This document shows, piece by piece, positions 53,241 to 62,307 of a stretch of DNA of 64,000 nucleotides; positions within the stretch are counted from its first letter, which is position 1, and each line of letters begins with the position of its first letter. The notes under the pieces are model-generated. The model did not search any database. It saw nothing but the letters and a program-made list of their open reading frames with translations, and had not been told where the DNA came from. Made by a program: the position numbers and the translations under genes. The DNA comes from Winogradskyella tangerina (GTDB lineage: Bacteria > Bacteroidota > Bacteroidia > Flavobacteriales > Flavobacteriaceae): NCBI RefSeq assembly GCF_003260205.1, contig NZ_QERF01000002.1, positions 372,001 to 436,000 on the forward strand, written 5' to 3'.

Positions 53241-53765
53241 ATGTCTATTCCAAAATCATTTCAAACTGATAGACTCCTTGTAAGAGCCGTTGCGCTTGAA
53301 GATGCGCCATTTATATTAGAACTAATGAATACACCTGAATGGATTCGGTTTATTGGTGATCGAAATGTCAAAACCGTCGATGAAGCAAAAGACTATATAA
53401 AAGAAAAAGCCTTTTCTCAATTAGATAAATTGTGTTATACTAATAATGTTGTGATTAGAAAAAGTGATTCCATGAAATTAGGGACTTGTGGTATTTATCA
53501 TCGTGAGGGCAATGATATCCCCGATATTGGGTTTGCTTTCTTACCTGATTTTCATGGCAAGGGTTATGCCTTTGAATCGGCAAATAAACTTATGCTTCAA
53601 GCATTTGAATACTATGGCCTCAGTGAGCTTAGTGCTTATACCTTGGAAAATAACCAGGCATCTAGAAAATTGCTAGAACGACTAGGGTTCGATTTAATAG
53701 GTTTAGGCACCTTACCGATGAATGATGATGAATTACTTCACTATCACCGAAATCTGGATTTTTGA
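53241..53765 (+). CDS. GNAT-family N-acetyltransferase
   Basis: A 174-residue RimJ/RimL-type acetyltransferase. It starts SFQTDRLLVRAVALEDAPFILELMNTPEW. The acetyl-CoA motif is near 105-125 (IGFAFLPDFHGKGYAFESANKLM), with the GxGYA pyrophosphate loop, and LSAYTLENNQASRKLLERLGF near the end. Substrate unknown. It is alone between convergent and divergent genes. Confidence 0.88.
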   Translation: MSIPKSFQTDRLLVRAVALEDAPFILELMNTPEWIRFIGDRNVKTVDEAKDYIKEKAFSQLDKLCYTNNVVIRKSDSMKLGTCGIYHREGNDIPDIGFAFLPDFHGKGYAFESANKLMLQAFEYYGLSELSAYTLENNQASRKLLERLGFDLIGLGTLPMNDDELLHYHRNLDF

Positions 53766-53871
53766 CCAATATTTTGATAACTTTTACATTTCGTCTTAAA
53801 TAAAGGCGAATCATATAGTTTTTAATACTTGATCCCTTAGAATAATTACATTTATCCTTCAATTAAATGGT

Positions 53872-54963
53872 ATGAAAGCACGCATTCTTCTAAGTGCAAC
53901 TCTAATCTTTGGATTTTTGGTTTCGAGGGCACAACAACTTACCCTTGAAACTCCACTAGATGCTACTGTTAATGAAACTTCTGGTCTATTGTTTTTAAAC
54001 AGCACGCTCATTACGCATAATGATAGTGAAAACGCCAATGAATTATATGATATAGATTCTACGACTGGATTAGTAACTCGCACGGTAACAATATCTAATG
54101 CTACTAATGCAGACTGGGAAGATTTGGCAAATGATGATACTTACATATACATAGGTGATTTCGGGAATTTTAGAGGTGATAGAACAGATCTTAAGGTATA
54201 TCGAATTACCATTGCTGATTATTTTGCTAGCACATCAGTTACGGCCGACGTTATAAACTTTAGCTATAGCGACCAGACCGATTTTACACCCAATCCATTA
54301 GCCACAAATTTTGATGCAGAAGGCCTTATTCATTACAACAATAACCTTTATGTATTCACGAAGAATTGGCTCGATGGTAATACGAATATCTATGAGTTAC
54401 CAAAGACTCCAGGCACGCATAGTATTTCAAACATAGATAGCATAATGGCTCAAGGTTTGGTTTCTGGTGCAACTTATAACGCTTTAGATAACAGTATTTT
54501 TATTACCGGTTACGACCTCAGCGGTGCCTTTTTAATACAGCTTAGTGGATTTAACTCAGGGTTATTTTCTAACGGAACTGTCACAAGGACTTCGGTTAGC
54601 GTTCCTGCAAATTTCTCTGTTCAGGTTGAAGCGATAACGCCAATCAATGCAAATGAATACTACATTACTTCGGAAGAAAATTCACCTGACGCATCAGGTT
54701 TATTTAGTTTTAATGTTTCGACGCTTGAAGTTTCAGAAACACATATTGAAGAGTTTTCATTTTATCCCAATCCAGCAGACGAAAAAATTGTTTTAAGTAA
54801 TGACCAACTAATAACCCATATCTACACTGTGACTGGGCAGGTTGTGAGTTCTTCAAATCAAAGAGAAATAGATATTTCGGAATTAAAGTCTGGCATCTAT
54901 ATCATTAAAATGCAAGATGAAGTTACTGGGAATTCACAGATTAAGCGTTTACTTATAAACTAA
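53872..54963 (+). CDS. T9SS-exported protein with beta-propeller-like domain
   Basis: A 363-residue protein with a signal peptide (1-20, ending SRAQQ). The main domain has propeller-like repeats such as ETSGLLFLNSTLITHNDSENANELYDID, ADWEDLANDDTYIYIGDFGNFRG and LATNFDAEGLIHYNNNLYVFTKNW. The C-terminal about 75 residues (FSFYPNPADEKIVLS, then a YTVTGQVVSSSNQREIDISEL core, GIYIIKM and QIKRLLIN) are a type A sorting domain (por_Secre_tail). The protein is exported by the type IX system, marking the organism as Bacteroidota. It is cell-surface or secreted; function unknown. Confidence 0.88.
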   Translation: MKARILLSATLIFGFLVSRAQQLTLETPLDATVNETSGLLFLNSTLITHNDSENANELYDIDSTTGLVTRTVTISNATNADWEDLANDDTYIYIGDFGNFRGDRTDLKVYRITIADYFASTSVTADVINFSYSDQTDFTPNPLATNFDAEGLIHYNNNLYVFTKNWLDGNTNIYELPKTPGTHSISNIDSIMAQGLVSGATYNALDNSIFITGYDLSGAFLIQLSGFNSGLFSNGTVTRTSVSVPANFSVQVEAITPINANEYYITSEENSPDASGLFSFNVSTLEVSETHIEEFSFYPNPADEKIVLSNDQLITHIYTVTGQVVSSSNQREIDISELKSGIYIIKMQDEVTGNSQIKRLLIN

Positions 54964-54964
54964 A

Positions 54965-55972
54965 TCAGCCTAAAATTTTAACCAACAATTCTTTAAGAAG
55001 GTCTCCTTGCGGAACAGCATTAGCACCTACGCCTTTACTTTTTACATCAAATTCGCGCAATAACGCAATCACAGAACTTACTTTTTTCATAGGATAGTTC
55101 CGTGCCGCTGTTAAATACTCATTAACAAAGTACGGATTAACACGCAAGGCCGAGGCCACACTGCGCGGGTTTTTATCAGACATCCCATGAAGGTGTAAAA
55201 GCTGAGAAAAGAAATTAAACAGCAGTGCTACAGTTACAACCATTGGATTATCCTTAGGATTATCAGCAAAATATTTTGCAATCTGGTGTGCCTTCACCAC
55301 GTTGCGCTCACCGACTGCTTTTCGCAATTCGAAATTATTGAAGTCCTTACTTATTCCGATATTTTCTTCAATATGCTCTGGAGTAATCTGAGTGCCTTGT
55401 GGTAAAACAATTTTCAATTTATCGAGCTCATTATTAACCTTACTCAAATCGGTTCCCAGAAACTCAACAAGCATCTGCGCCGCCTTTGGTGAAATATCAT
55501 AACCCTGACCCTTCAAAACACGTCTGATCCAATCTGGTACCTGATTTTCATAGAGCTTTTTACTTTCAAATACCACACCTCCATTTTTATTGATGGCTTT
55601 GAATAACGCCTTGCGCTTATCTAATTTTTTGTATTTGTAGTTAAGAACTAAAACAGTTGTTGGCTGTGGATTTTCAGCATACGATGCAAGTTTCTCTATA
55701 GTTCTACTAAGGTCCTGAGCCTCTTTGACAATGACGACCTGGCGCTCTGCCATCATAGGATATCGCTTGGCGTTACTGACGATATCATCAATAGTTACAT
55801 CACGTCCATAAAGCACCATTTGATTGAATCCTTTTTCAGCTTCATCAAGAATGTTCTTTTCAATAAAATCTGAAATTTTATCAATGTAATAGGCCTCTTC
55901 ACCCATTAAAAAATAGATGGGTTTTATCTGACCGCTTTTTATATCTGCTACTAATTGTTTTACCTCTTCCAA
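54965..55972 (-). CDS. holA: DNA polymerase III subunit delta
   Basis: A 335-residue clamp-loader delta subunit. It begins with the AAA-like region: PIYFLMGEEAYYIDKISDFIE, VSNAKRYPMMAERQVVIVKEAQDL and TVLVLNYKYKKLDKRKALFK. The middle and C-terminal helical collar read GTDLSKVNNELDKLKI and SKDFNNFELRKAVGERN. The length is normal. It loads the sliding clamp during replication. It converges with the T9SS gene (one-base gap) and is divergent from the HsdR_N-type gene. Confidence 0.9.
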   Translation of the reverse strand: MEEVKQLVADIKSGQIKPIYFLMGEEAYYIDKISDFIEKNILDEAEKGFNQMVLYGRDVTIDDIVSNAKRYPMMAERQVVIVKEAQDLSRTIEKLASYAENPQPTTVLVLNYKYKKLDKRKALFKAINKNGGVVFESKKLYENQVPDWIRRVLKGQGYDISPKAAQMLVEFLGTDLSKVNNELDKLKIVLPQGTQITPEHIEENIGISKDFNNFELRKAVGERNVVKAHQIAKYFADNPKDNPMVVTVALLFNFFSQLLHLHGMSDKNPRSVASALRVNPYFVNEYLTAARNYPMKKVSSVIALLREFDVKSKGVGANAVPQGDLLKELLVKILG

Positions 55973-56020
55973 AGTCTTAAAGCGTTTGCTTGAATGGCAT
56001 TATAATTTTAATTTTGTGCA

Positions 56021-56470
56021 GTGCAAGAACTCAACTTTCCACAGTTTGAATACCGATTCAAAAGTACTGAAAATAAAGTTTCTATTTTTGATGTCATTCG
56101 GAAAAAATTCATCATTCTTCAGCCTGAAGAATGGGTGCGGCAACACTGTGTTCATTACTTACTTAACACTAAGAATTATCCGAAGTCGCTTATTAATGTT
56201 GAAAAAGAATTAAGCATCAACGGTTTAAAAAAACGCTACGATATTGTAATATTTAATTCGGATGGCAGTATCAAGTTAATCGTAGAATGTAAATCTTACG
56301 ACGTAAAGATCGATCAGGCTACTTTCGACCAGATAGCACGTTATAATCTTGCATTAAACGCTGAGTATTTAATGGTAACTAACGGGATAAATCATTATTA
56401 TTGTCAAATGGACAAAGACGCACAATGTTATAGTTTTTTAAAAGATATTCCAGAATACTCAAACGTGTAG
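56021..56470 (+). CDS. type I restriction R subunit N-terminal domain-like protein
   Basis: A 149-residue protein with a GTG start at 56021. It resembles the HsdR N-terminal nuclease-type domain, as in flavobacterial stand-alone versions: KKRYDIVIFNSDGSIKLIVECKSYDVKIDQATFDQIARY. The Asp and Glu-x-Lys form a PD-(D/E)xK nuclease core, with an N-terminal part reading LQPEEWVRQHCVHYL. No partner HsdM or HsdS is nearby, and this is a common core gene next to holA, so a restriction role is unlikely. Function is not known. Confidence 0.8.
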   Translation: MQELNFPQFEYRFKSTENKVSIFDVIRKKFIILQPEEWVRQHCVHYLLNTKNYPKSLINVEKELSINGLKKRYDIVIFNSDGSIKLIVECKSYDVKIDQATFDQIARYNLALNAEYLMVTNGINHYYCQMDKDAQCYSFLKDIPEYSNV

Positions 56471-57463
56471 ATGTACAGCATTAATGACATAGCGATTGTA
56501 ATTTTAAACTGGAATGGTCAGGCACTCCTAGAACAATTTTTACCCTCTGTTTTAGATTATTCAAAAGGTGCCAAGATCTATGTTGCCGACAATGCCTCCA
56601 CAGATCATTCTGTAGATTTTCTGTCGGAAAATTTTCCTAGTGTTAGCATTATTCAGAATGCTGAAAATGGTGGATATGCCAAAGGTTATAATGATGCACT
56701 TCAAGATGTAAATGAGCCATTACTCTGTTTATTAAATAGTGATATTGAAGTAACGGAAGGTTGGTTATTACCTATTCTCGAAGCCTTCAATAATGACGCA
56801 AATACGGCGATCATTCAACCCAAAATACTCGATTTTAAGCGGAAGTCTTATTTTGAATACGCCGGAGCAGCTGGTGGTTTTATTGATAAATATGGTTATC
56901 CGTATTGTCGCGGTCGAATTTTTGATACCATTGATAAAGACCACGGACAGTATAATGATACCACTTCTATTTTTTGGGCCTCGGGTGCCTGTTTTTTCAT
57001 AAAGAATGAGGTGTTTAAAAAGTTACAAGGTTTTGATGATACCTACTTTGCACACATGGAAGAAATTGATCTCTGCTGGCGTGCGTTCAATGCTAATTAC
57101 AATGCAAAATATGTCGGCAGTTCCACTGTGTATCATGTTGGCGGTGCTACACTTAGCAACACCAACCCTAAAAAAACGTATTTGAATTTCAGAAATAGTC
57201 TGTTCACACTTGTGAAGCATACCGATAAAAATGTCTTTATTAGAACCATATTCAGAATGAAACTCGACGGCATTGCCGCATTGCGGTTTTTAGTTCAAGG
57301 TAAACCCAAATATTTTCTTGCCGTTCTAAAAGCCCACGGTTCATTTTATAAAAATATCGGACGCATTTTGAAGCAACGAAAGCTACAAACCAAGCGTTCA
57401 AATTATTACGAAACCAATTCTATAGTTTGGTCTTATTTTATTAAAAAGCGTAAAATTTTCTGA
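56471..57463 (+). CDS. glycosyltransferase family 2
   Basis: A 330-residue GT-A glycosyltransferase. VILNWNGQALLEQFL, KIYVADNASTDHSVDF and LCLLNSDIEVTEGWL (D-x-E-type metal site) form the donor site. FWASGACFFIKNEVF and HMEEIDLCWRAFNANY (acceptor-side acidic pair) follow. One amphipathic helical region near the C-terminus may bind the membrane. It follows the HsdR_N-like gene directly (stop and start adjacent at 56470/56471), probably in one transcript. Confidence 0.9.
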   Translation: MYSINDIAIVILNWNGQALLEQFLPSVLDYSKGAKIYVADNASTDHSVDFLSENFPSVSIIQNAENGGYAKGYNDALQDVNEPLLCLLNSDIEVTEGWLLPILEAFNNDANTAIIQPKILDFKRKSYFEYAGAAGGFIDKYGYPYCRGRIFDTIDKDHGQYNDTTSIFWASGACFFIKNEVFKKLQGFDDTYFAHMEEIDLCWRAFNANYNAKYVGSSTVYHVGGATLSNTNPKKTYLNFRNSLFTLVKHTDKNVFIRTIFRMKLDGIAALRFLVQGKPKYFLAVLKAHGSFYKNIGRILKQRKLQTKRSNYYETNSIVWSYFIKKRKIF

Positions 57464-57567
57464 TTGTTTATAAAACTGTTAAAAGTTTTGTTAATCACTG
57501 CCTGCCCCTATTTTCTTTTATATAATTTTGAGCTGTTATTACGTATAATTTAAACTGAAAACTGATT

Positions 57568-58425
57568 ATGAAGAAATTAATGACACTTAGTGTTTGCACA
57601 ATGCTTTTATTAGCATCTTGTGTATCGAAGAAGGAGTATTTGGCGCTTGAGGAGAAACAAAAAGAAACGCAGGATTTATTAAACACCGCAACAGTAAAAC
57701 TGAACGCATGTTTATCTGATGCTGCGGCTGCAAATGCACGAGTTGAGGCGATGAAAGACCAGTTAGAAGACTTGCGTAAAAGTAATGAGGCTTTAATAAA
57801 AAGTTCTCAGGATTTAACGGAGTTGACCAGTAAAGGTGCAGAGAATTTAGAAAAATCATTAGAGAGTCTTAGAGAAAGCAATTTAAAGATCACACGTTTA
57901 CAAGATGCGCTATCTCGAAAAGACAGTGTGACACTTGCCATTGTAACTAGTCTTAAAAAGGAAGTTGGTATCAACGATCCAGACATTGAAGTTAATGTTG
58001 AAAAAGGAGTTGTATTTATTTCAATTGCCGACAAACTATTATTTAAAAGCGGAAGCTATAATGTTACGGACCGTGCAAAAGAAATATTAGGAAAAGTAGC
58101 AAAAGTAATTAACGGTAAACCTAATTTTGAAGCTATGGTTGAATCACATACTGATAATGTGCCTTATAGCAAACCACCGTTATTAGATAACTGGGACCTT
58201 AGTGTGAAACGTGCAACATCTGTAGTAAGAGTGCTTGAAGAGCTAGAGGTAAATCCACAGCAGTTAATTGCTGCCGGACGCAGCTATCATGTGCCATTAG
58301 TTGAAAATGACACGGCTGAAAACAAGGCTAAAAACAGACGTACACGAATTATAGTACTTCCAAAGATCGATCAGTTCTACGATATGATTGAGAAAGAAAT
58401 GAAAAATCTTTCTGCTGGAAATTAA
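57568..58425 (+). CDS. OmpA-family lipoprotein with coiled coil
   Basis: A 285-residue lipoprotein. The signal ends at LLASC (Cys17). A long coiled coil (about 25-125) is followed by an OmpA/MotB peptidoglycan-binding domain (about 145-275): FISIADKLLFKSGSYNVTDRAKEIL, MVESHTDNVPYS, NWDLSVKRATSVVRVLEE, AAGRSYHVPL and NRRTRIIVLP. The Asp and Arg in those motifs bind diaminopimelate. The lipoprotein tethers the outer membrane to the wall. Confidence 0.93.
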   Translation: MKKLMTLSVCTMLLLASCVSKKEYLALEEKQKETQDLLNTATVKLNACLSDAAAANARVEAMKDQLEDLRKSNEALIKSSQDLTELTSKGAENLEKSLESLRESNLKITRLQDALSRKDSVTLAIVTSLKKEVGINDPDIEVNVEKGVVFISIADKLLFKSGSYNVTDRAKEILGKVAKVINGKPNFEAMVESHTDNVPYSKPPLLDNWDLSVKRATSVVRVLEELEVNPQQLIAAGRSYHVPLVENDTAENKAKNRRTRIIVLPKIDQFYDMIEKEMKNLSAGN

Positions 58426-58443
58426 TAGCTGAACTTATAATAA

Positions 58444-58477
58444 AAAAAAGCCCAATGCAGATGCATTGGGCTTTTTT
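58444..58477. terminator. bidirectional terminator
   Basis: GCCCAATGCA (58450-58459) pairs with TGCATTGGGC (58462-58471) with a two-base loop, flanked by an A-run and T-run. It serves the OmpA lipoprotein gene and the convergent hypothetical gene. Confidence 0.92.
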
Positions 58478-58479
58478 AT

Positions 58480-59100
58480 TTAGTCTTTTATGACTTTTAT
58501 AATTTCGGGTAATAATGCGATGGCCGTTAATACCACTGCATTTCCTCGTGATGGTTTAGATTCTGATTGTTCAACGTTATTGGCAGCTAGAGGTTCAGAT
58601 TTTCTCGACTCAACTTTTACCTTAGGTGGAATTCTAATCATGACAACTGAATTCTCGGAGTCTTCGGTGAATTGTTCCTTTGCATTCTTGTAAGCAACTC
58701 CAATGCCATCCTCTTCAAGGAATTTAATACTGGTCTTCGGATTTTCGATGGCATATAATAGCTTTTTCGATTCTGTAGGATTTGTGAAGTTGAGCACTAC
58801 GCCATTATAATTTCCATAAGCTACAATGCTCACTGAATCTTGTTCGGTTAAACGATTCGAAATGAGTTTGAAGGCTTGTTTTAGTACGACCTTATCCTCA
58901 ATTTCGAAATCATTGCCATAAGATTGAAGTAAAAAAGTAACATTTCTTACAGGTGTAGAATCAGTTACAACGGGGTACTTTTCAATAACAAAATTTATTA
59001 ATTCATCTATTGAAACAGATAAGGTCTCTATGTTTTTTTCTTGGGACAAACTCGCATTAAACATCATAAGAGCGAGTACTGAGGTGATTAGTGTTTTCAT
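58480..59100 (-). CDS. secreted hypothetical protein, von Willebrand A-like fragment
   Basis: A 206-residue protein with a signal peptide (about 1-19, ending ASLSQ). The central region (QAFKLISNRLTEQDSVSIVAYGNYNGVVLNFTN, then SKKLLYAIENPKTSIKFLEEDGIGVAYKNAKEQF) looks like the second half of a von Willebrand A domain (VSIVtyg...). The metal-binding DxSxS start is not seen. A Ser/Glu-rich linker leads to a hydrophobic end (AVVLTAIALLPEIIKVI). It may be an envelope protein; function unknown. Confidence 0.6.
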   Translation of the reverse strand: MKTLITSVLALMMFNASLSQEKNIETLSVSIDELINFVIEKYPVVTDSTPVRNVTFLLQSYGNDFEIEDKVVLKQAFKLISNRLTEQDSVSIVAYGNYNGVVLNFTNPTESKKLLYAIENPKTSIKFLEEDGIGVAYKNAKEQFTEDSENSVVMIRIPPKVKVESRKSEPLAANNVEQSESKPSRGNAVVLTAIALLPEIIKVIKD

Positions 59101-59191
59101 GAGTACAGCATTTAAAGTTCTACATAAAACTATAAGCTTAATCTCTTAGAAAAAACTAACAATGAGTTAATTGGGTGTATTGGTGAGTTAA

Positions 59192-60274
59192 CTATCCAAG
59201 AACAGATTTTATGGTTTCATTCCGCTGAATTTTACCATTAACGGTTTCAACAAACTTATCAACGATATAGATATGTTTAGGAACCTCATATTTGGTGAGT
59301 CCTTTTATAAATCGAATTCTGTTCGAAATACTTTCAGCAGAGTCTCTCGGATTCTCAACTATTAGAACCAGTCTTTCACCAAGCGTATCATCCTCTTCTC
59401 CTGCAACAATAAAACGTTCGTCAATAACAGGCTGCAACTTATCTTCGATCTGCTCTGGAAATAATTTAATCCCACCAGAGTTGATCACATTATCTGCACG
59501 ACCTAGAAGTTCGAAACTAGTTTCAGATTTTAAGTCTACTATATCACTTGTCACTAAAGATTCCTCAACTAATTTAGGTGCATGAACAATTAAACATTGC
59601 TTATCATCCTGAGAGAAAGTAACATTTGGTAAGGCATTAAAAAGTGCTTCGCCCTTTGAAACTTTCGATGCTAGGCGCTTTACCGCAACGTGTGTCACCG
59701 TCTCAGTCATACCATACGTTTCATAGAATGTAGAATGACTAGATTTAATTCGTTCTAAAAGAGGTTGAGTCACCTTGGAACCACCAACTATTATCGTTTT
59801 AATATTTTGAGTATAATTAATGGTATGCTTAAGCTGTAGCGGAATCATTGCACAGAAGTCGTACTTTTTTTCATAATCAAAAAGCGGATGAGCACTTGGT
59901 TCTACATGGTCGATCTCAAGCCCAAGGATCATAGCTCTCACCAGCATCATCTTCCCAGCAATGTAATGACTTGGCAGACAATCGAGTGCTGTATCGCCAG
60001 GTTCTAATCCAAAATAATCACCCGTTGCTATGGCAGAATTCACCATGGCTTGCTTCTTAAGCTTGATACGTTTTGGCGTTCCGGTCGAACCCGAAGTGTT
60101 CACATATAAGTAATCATTATCATTTAACCAATCGATCAAAAAGTTACCAGTCACTTTTTCGAAAGCCTCACCTTCTTTAATAAGGCTGTAAGCGACTTCC
60201 TTTAGCTCTTCATGGTTATAATGTAAACCATTCAATTTAAATCGGTTATGAACTTTGTCGTATTTCGGTGTCAT
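59192..60274 (-). CDS. menE: o-succinylbenzoate-CoA ligase
   Basis: A 360-residue ANL-superfamily adenylate-forming enzyme. It has YVNTSGSTGTPKRIKLKK (P-loop), then FYETYGMTETVTHV (Tyr-Gly-Met-Thr-Glu motif), LLGRADNVINSGG and the C-terminal Lys in GKIQRNE. It is shorter than many MenE and lacks part of the N-terminal region. It activates o-succinylbenzoate in menaquinone synthesis. It is followed, on the same strand, by CPBP and preceded there by menC, so the cluster supports the name. Confidence 0.88.
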   Translation of the reverse strand: MTPKYDKVHNRFKLNGLHYNHEELKEVAYSLIKEGEAFEKVTGNFLIDWLNDNDYLYVNTSGSTGTPKRIKLKKQAMVNSAIATGDYFGLEPGDTALDCLPSHYIAGKMMLVRAMILGLEIDHVEPSAHPLFDYEKKYDFCAMIPLQLKHTINYTQNIKTIIVGGSKVTQPLLERIKSSHSTFYETYGMTETVTHVAVKRLASKVSKGEALFNALPNVTFSQDDKQCLIVHAPKLVEESLVTSDIVDLKSETSFELLGRADNVINSGGIKLFPEQIEDKLQPVIDERFIVAGEEDDTLGERLVLIVENPRDSAESISNRIRFIKGLTKYEVPKHIYIVDKFVETVNGKIQRNETIKSVLG

Positions 60275-61210
60275 CTATTCTAAAATTTTGTAGTCTTCTT
60301 TTAAGGGTTTTGTCACCTTTCCGAATAGTCGCTCTTGCCAGTTATTCCATCCATAACGCTTAGATAAAATCAGTAGCATAATCGGATAGATTACGAGAAC
60401 AGGCACTAAAATTTCGGTAACAATACTCATTGAAGGTTCTGCAGTACTTCTGAAAATTGCATCTGTTTGAAGCGCCGTCCAGTCTGCGGTTACTAGCAAC
60501 GAGGCCAAAAGATTGTTTCCTAAATGAAAACCTAATGCTAGTTCCAAACCATCGTCCATCAAGGTCATAATCCCTAAAAGAAGCCCTGTTCCGATATAAA
60601 AGATCATCATCTTCCAGAATCCAACTGCTCCAATTTCAGGGTTGGCACTATGCGCTATTCCAAATAAAACTGAGGTAAAAATTAGAGGAAACCATTTATT
60701 TTTCACTAGTACGCCCAAATGTTGCATCAGATACCCTCGGAATAAATATTCTTCTAATCCAATTTGAAATGGAAATAAAATAATACTAATCAAAAATAAA
60801 ATGGCGAATTTCTTCAGATCGAATTGGTAAATAATTTCAGAAGAATCAATTGAATAACCGATAATGAAGGTGCCAATTGTAAATACTGCAACCATCATAA
60901 AGGAAAAGAAGATTCTTCCGTAGTCCACTTTATGCCTCGCTGTAGTCAGCGATAAAATACTACGCTGATGCATAAATTTCACCAATAAAAAGAGAATTCC
61001 GAGCAAGGGCACGAAAAAGATCAAATTTAGGATCAGTGTGAGATTTTTTGGCCATTCTTTCATCATATCCATGGTCGCCTGCAAATCTGCAGGATCTGAA
61101 AAGAGATATAAAATGAAATTCGCTATAAAAACGCCTGCAACTATAAAGGTCGTTAATATGAACATCCATATTTCTAATTTTCCTTTATAGGCTTGTTGTA
61201 TATAATTCAT
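60275..61210 (-). CDS. CPBP-family intramembrane metalloprotease
   Basis: A 311-residue membrane protein with about eight TM helices. The active motif is LEEYLFRGYLMQHL (Glu-Glu-x-x-x-Arg) near 155, followed by FGIAHSANPEIG (His) and LALGFHLGNNLLASL (His). This is a CAAX-prenyl/bacteriocin-processing type peptidase (Abi/CPBP). It has one-base contact with the menE stop-start and a two-base gap from menC, so it is co-expressed with menaquinone genes. Its target is unknown. Confidence 0.88.
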   Translation of the reverse strand: MNYIQQAYKGKLEIWMFILTTFIVAGVFIANFILYLFSDPADLQATMDMMKEWPKNLTLILNLIFFVPLLGILFLLVKFMHQRSILSLTTARHKVDYGRIFFSFMMVAVFTIGTFIIGYSIDSSEIIYQFDLKKFAILFLISIILFPFQIGLEEYLFRGYLMQHLGVLVKNKWFPLIFTSVLFGIAHSANPEIGAVGFWKMMIFYIGTGLLLGIMTLMDDGLELALGFHLGNNLLASLLVTADWTALQTDAIFRSTAEPSMSIVTEILVPVLVIYPIMLLILSKRYGWNNWQERLFGKVTKPLKEDYKILE

Positions 61211-61212
61211 GC

Positions 61213-62247
61213 TTAGAGATTAAATTTCCAATCTTCTTTGGTATTGTAATGCAAATTACCATTTTTTACGGTTAATGGCGAATCAAAATTGTTTGTAAAT
61301 AAACTCCCAGTACCGAGGCCTTGTGGCATATTATTTTTTAGGGTGTAAGTCCATTGCGCAATGGCATTTAGACCAATATTACTTTCTAAAGCACTTGTAA
61401 TCCACCATTTCATATTTTGATCTTCTGCCAAACTTATCCATTCTTCACTACCGCTAAAACCACCCACCAGACTTGGTTTAAGGATAATGTATTGTGGATT
61501 TATAGTTTGAAGTGTTTTTAGTTTGTCTGCTTTTGAAAACACACCAATCAGCTCTTCATCTAAAGCAATAGATAAAGGTGTGGCTTCACAAAGTTTAGCC
61601 ATGGCTTCAAATTGCCTTGGTTTAATGGGTTGCTCAATGGAATGTAATTGAAATTCTGAAAGTCGTTTTAATTTTTCAAGAGCTTCTTCGACTGCAAATG
61701 CACCGTTAGCATCGACTCTTAATTCGATATCCGAAACTGAAAACTCTTTCCGAATAGATTTTAACAGATTTAATTCAGTTTGAAAATCTATTGCACCGAT
61801 CTTCATTTTGATACAATCGAAACCTGCTTCTAATTTTTCTTTGATCTGAGCTTTCATGAAAGCCTCGTCACCCATCCAAATGAGACCGTTAATTCGAATC
61901 GGATCAAAACCTTTAGTAAAAGCTGAAGGAAATAGTAAAAACTCGTTCGAAGATTTCAGAGATCTAAATGCCATCTCTACACCAAAAAGAATACTTGGAA
62001 ACTCAACGAGTTCTTTTGCCAAACTTTCTAATCCAATGCTGATATTTTCACAAGTCCATTTTAGTTTTTCTTCATAATCCGGACGATCATCCACAGATAG
62101 ACCTCGTAATATTCCGCATTCTCCAATACCTCGTTTTTGTTGTTCTTCAAGAACAATAAACCAGGTTTCCTTGATCGACATAACGCCTCTTGAAGTTCCG
62201 CTAGGCCGTTTAAAGTTTAAAGTGTATTTATGGTAGCTGGCTCTCAT
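61213..62247 (-). CDS. menC: o-succinylbenzoate synthase
   Basis: A 344-residue enolase-superfamily enzyme. The catalytic Lys is in CIKMKIGAIDF (about residue 147), metal ligands are in RVDANGAF (Asp), SIEQPI (Glu) and ALDEELIG (Asp), and a second Lys is in YIILKPSLVGG. It dehydrates SHCHC to o-succinylbenzoate. It heads menC-CPBP-menE. Its start region overlaps the ORF of the divergent sterol-desaturase gene, so I start that gene downstream. Confidence 0.9.
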   Translation of the reverse strand: MRASYHKYTLNFKRPSGTSRGVMSIKETWFIVLEEQQKRGIGECGILRGLSVDDRPDYEEKLKWTCENISIGLESLAKELVEFPSILFGVEMAFRSLKSSNEFLLFPSAFTKGFDPIRINGLIWMGDEAFMKAQIKEKLEAGFDCIKMKIGAIDFQTELNLLKSIRKEFSVSDIELRVDANGAFAVEEALEKLKRLSEFQLHSIEQPIKPRQFEAMAKLCEATPLSIALDEELIGVFSKADKLKTLQTINPQYIILKPSLVGGFSGSEEWISLAEDQNMKWWITSALESNIGLNAIAQWTYTLKNNMPQGLGTGSLFTNNFDSPLTVKNGNLHYNTKEDWKFNL

Positions 62248-62307
62248 TTTACGGATTCAAAAATACTCAATTATTTTCGTAATTTGCTGCTCATAAATGT
62301 TGTCTTT

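Noticed and set aside
56021-56470. Restriction-modification system
   Set aside because: The HsdR N-terminal-like gene stands alone next to holA and a glycosyltransferase; HsdM and HsdS are absent.
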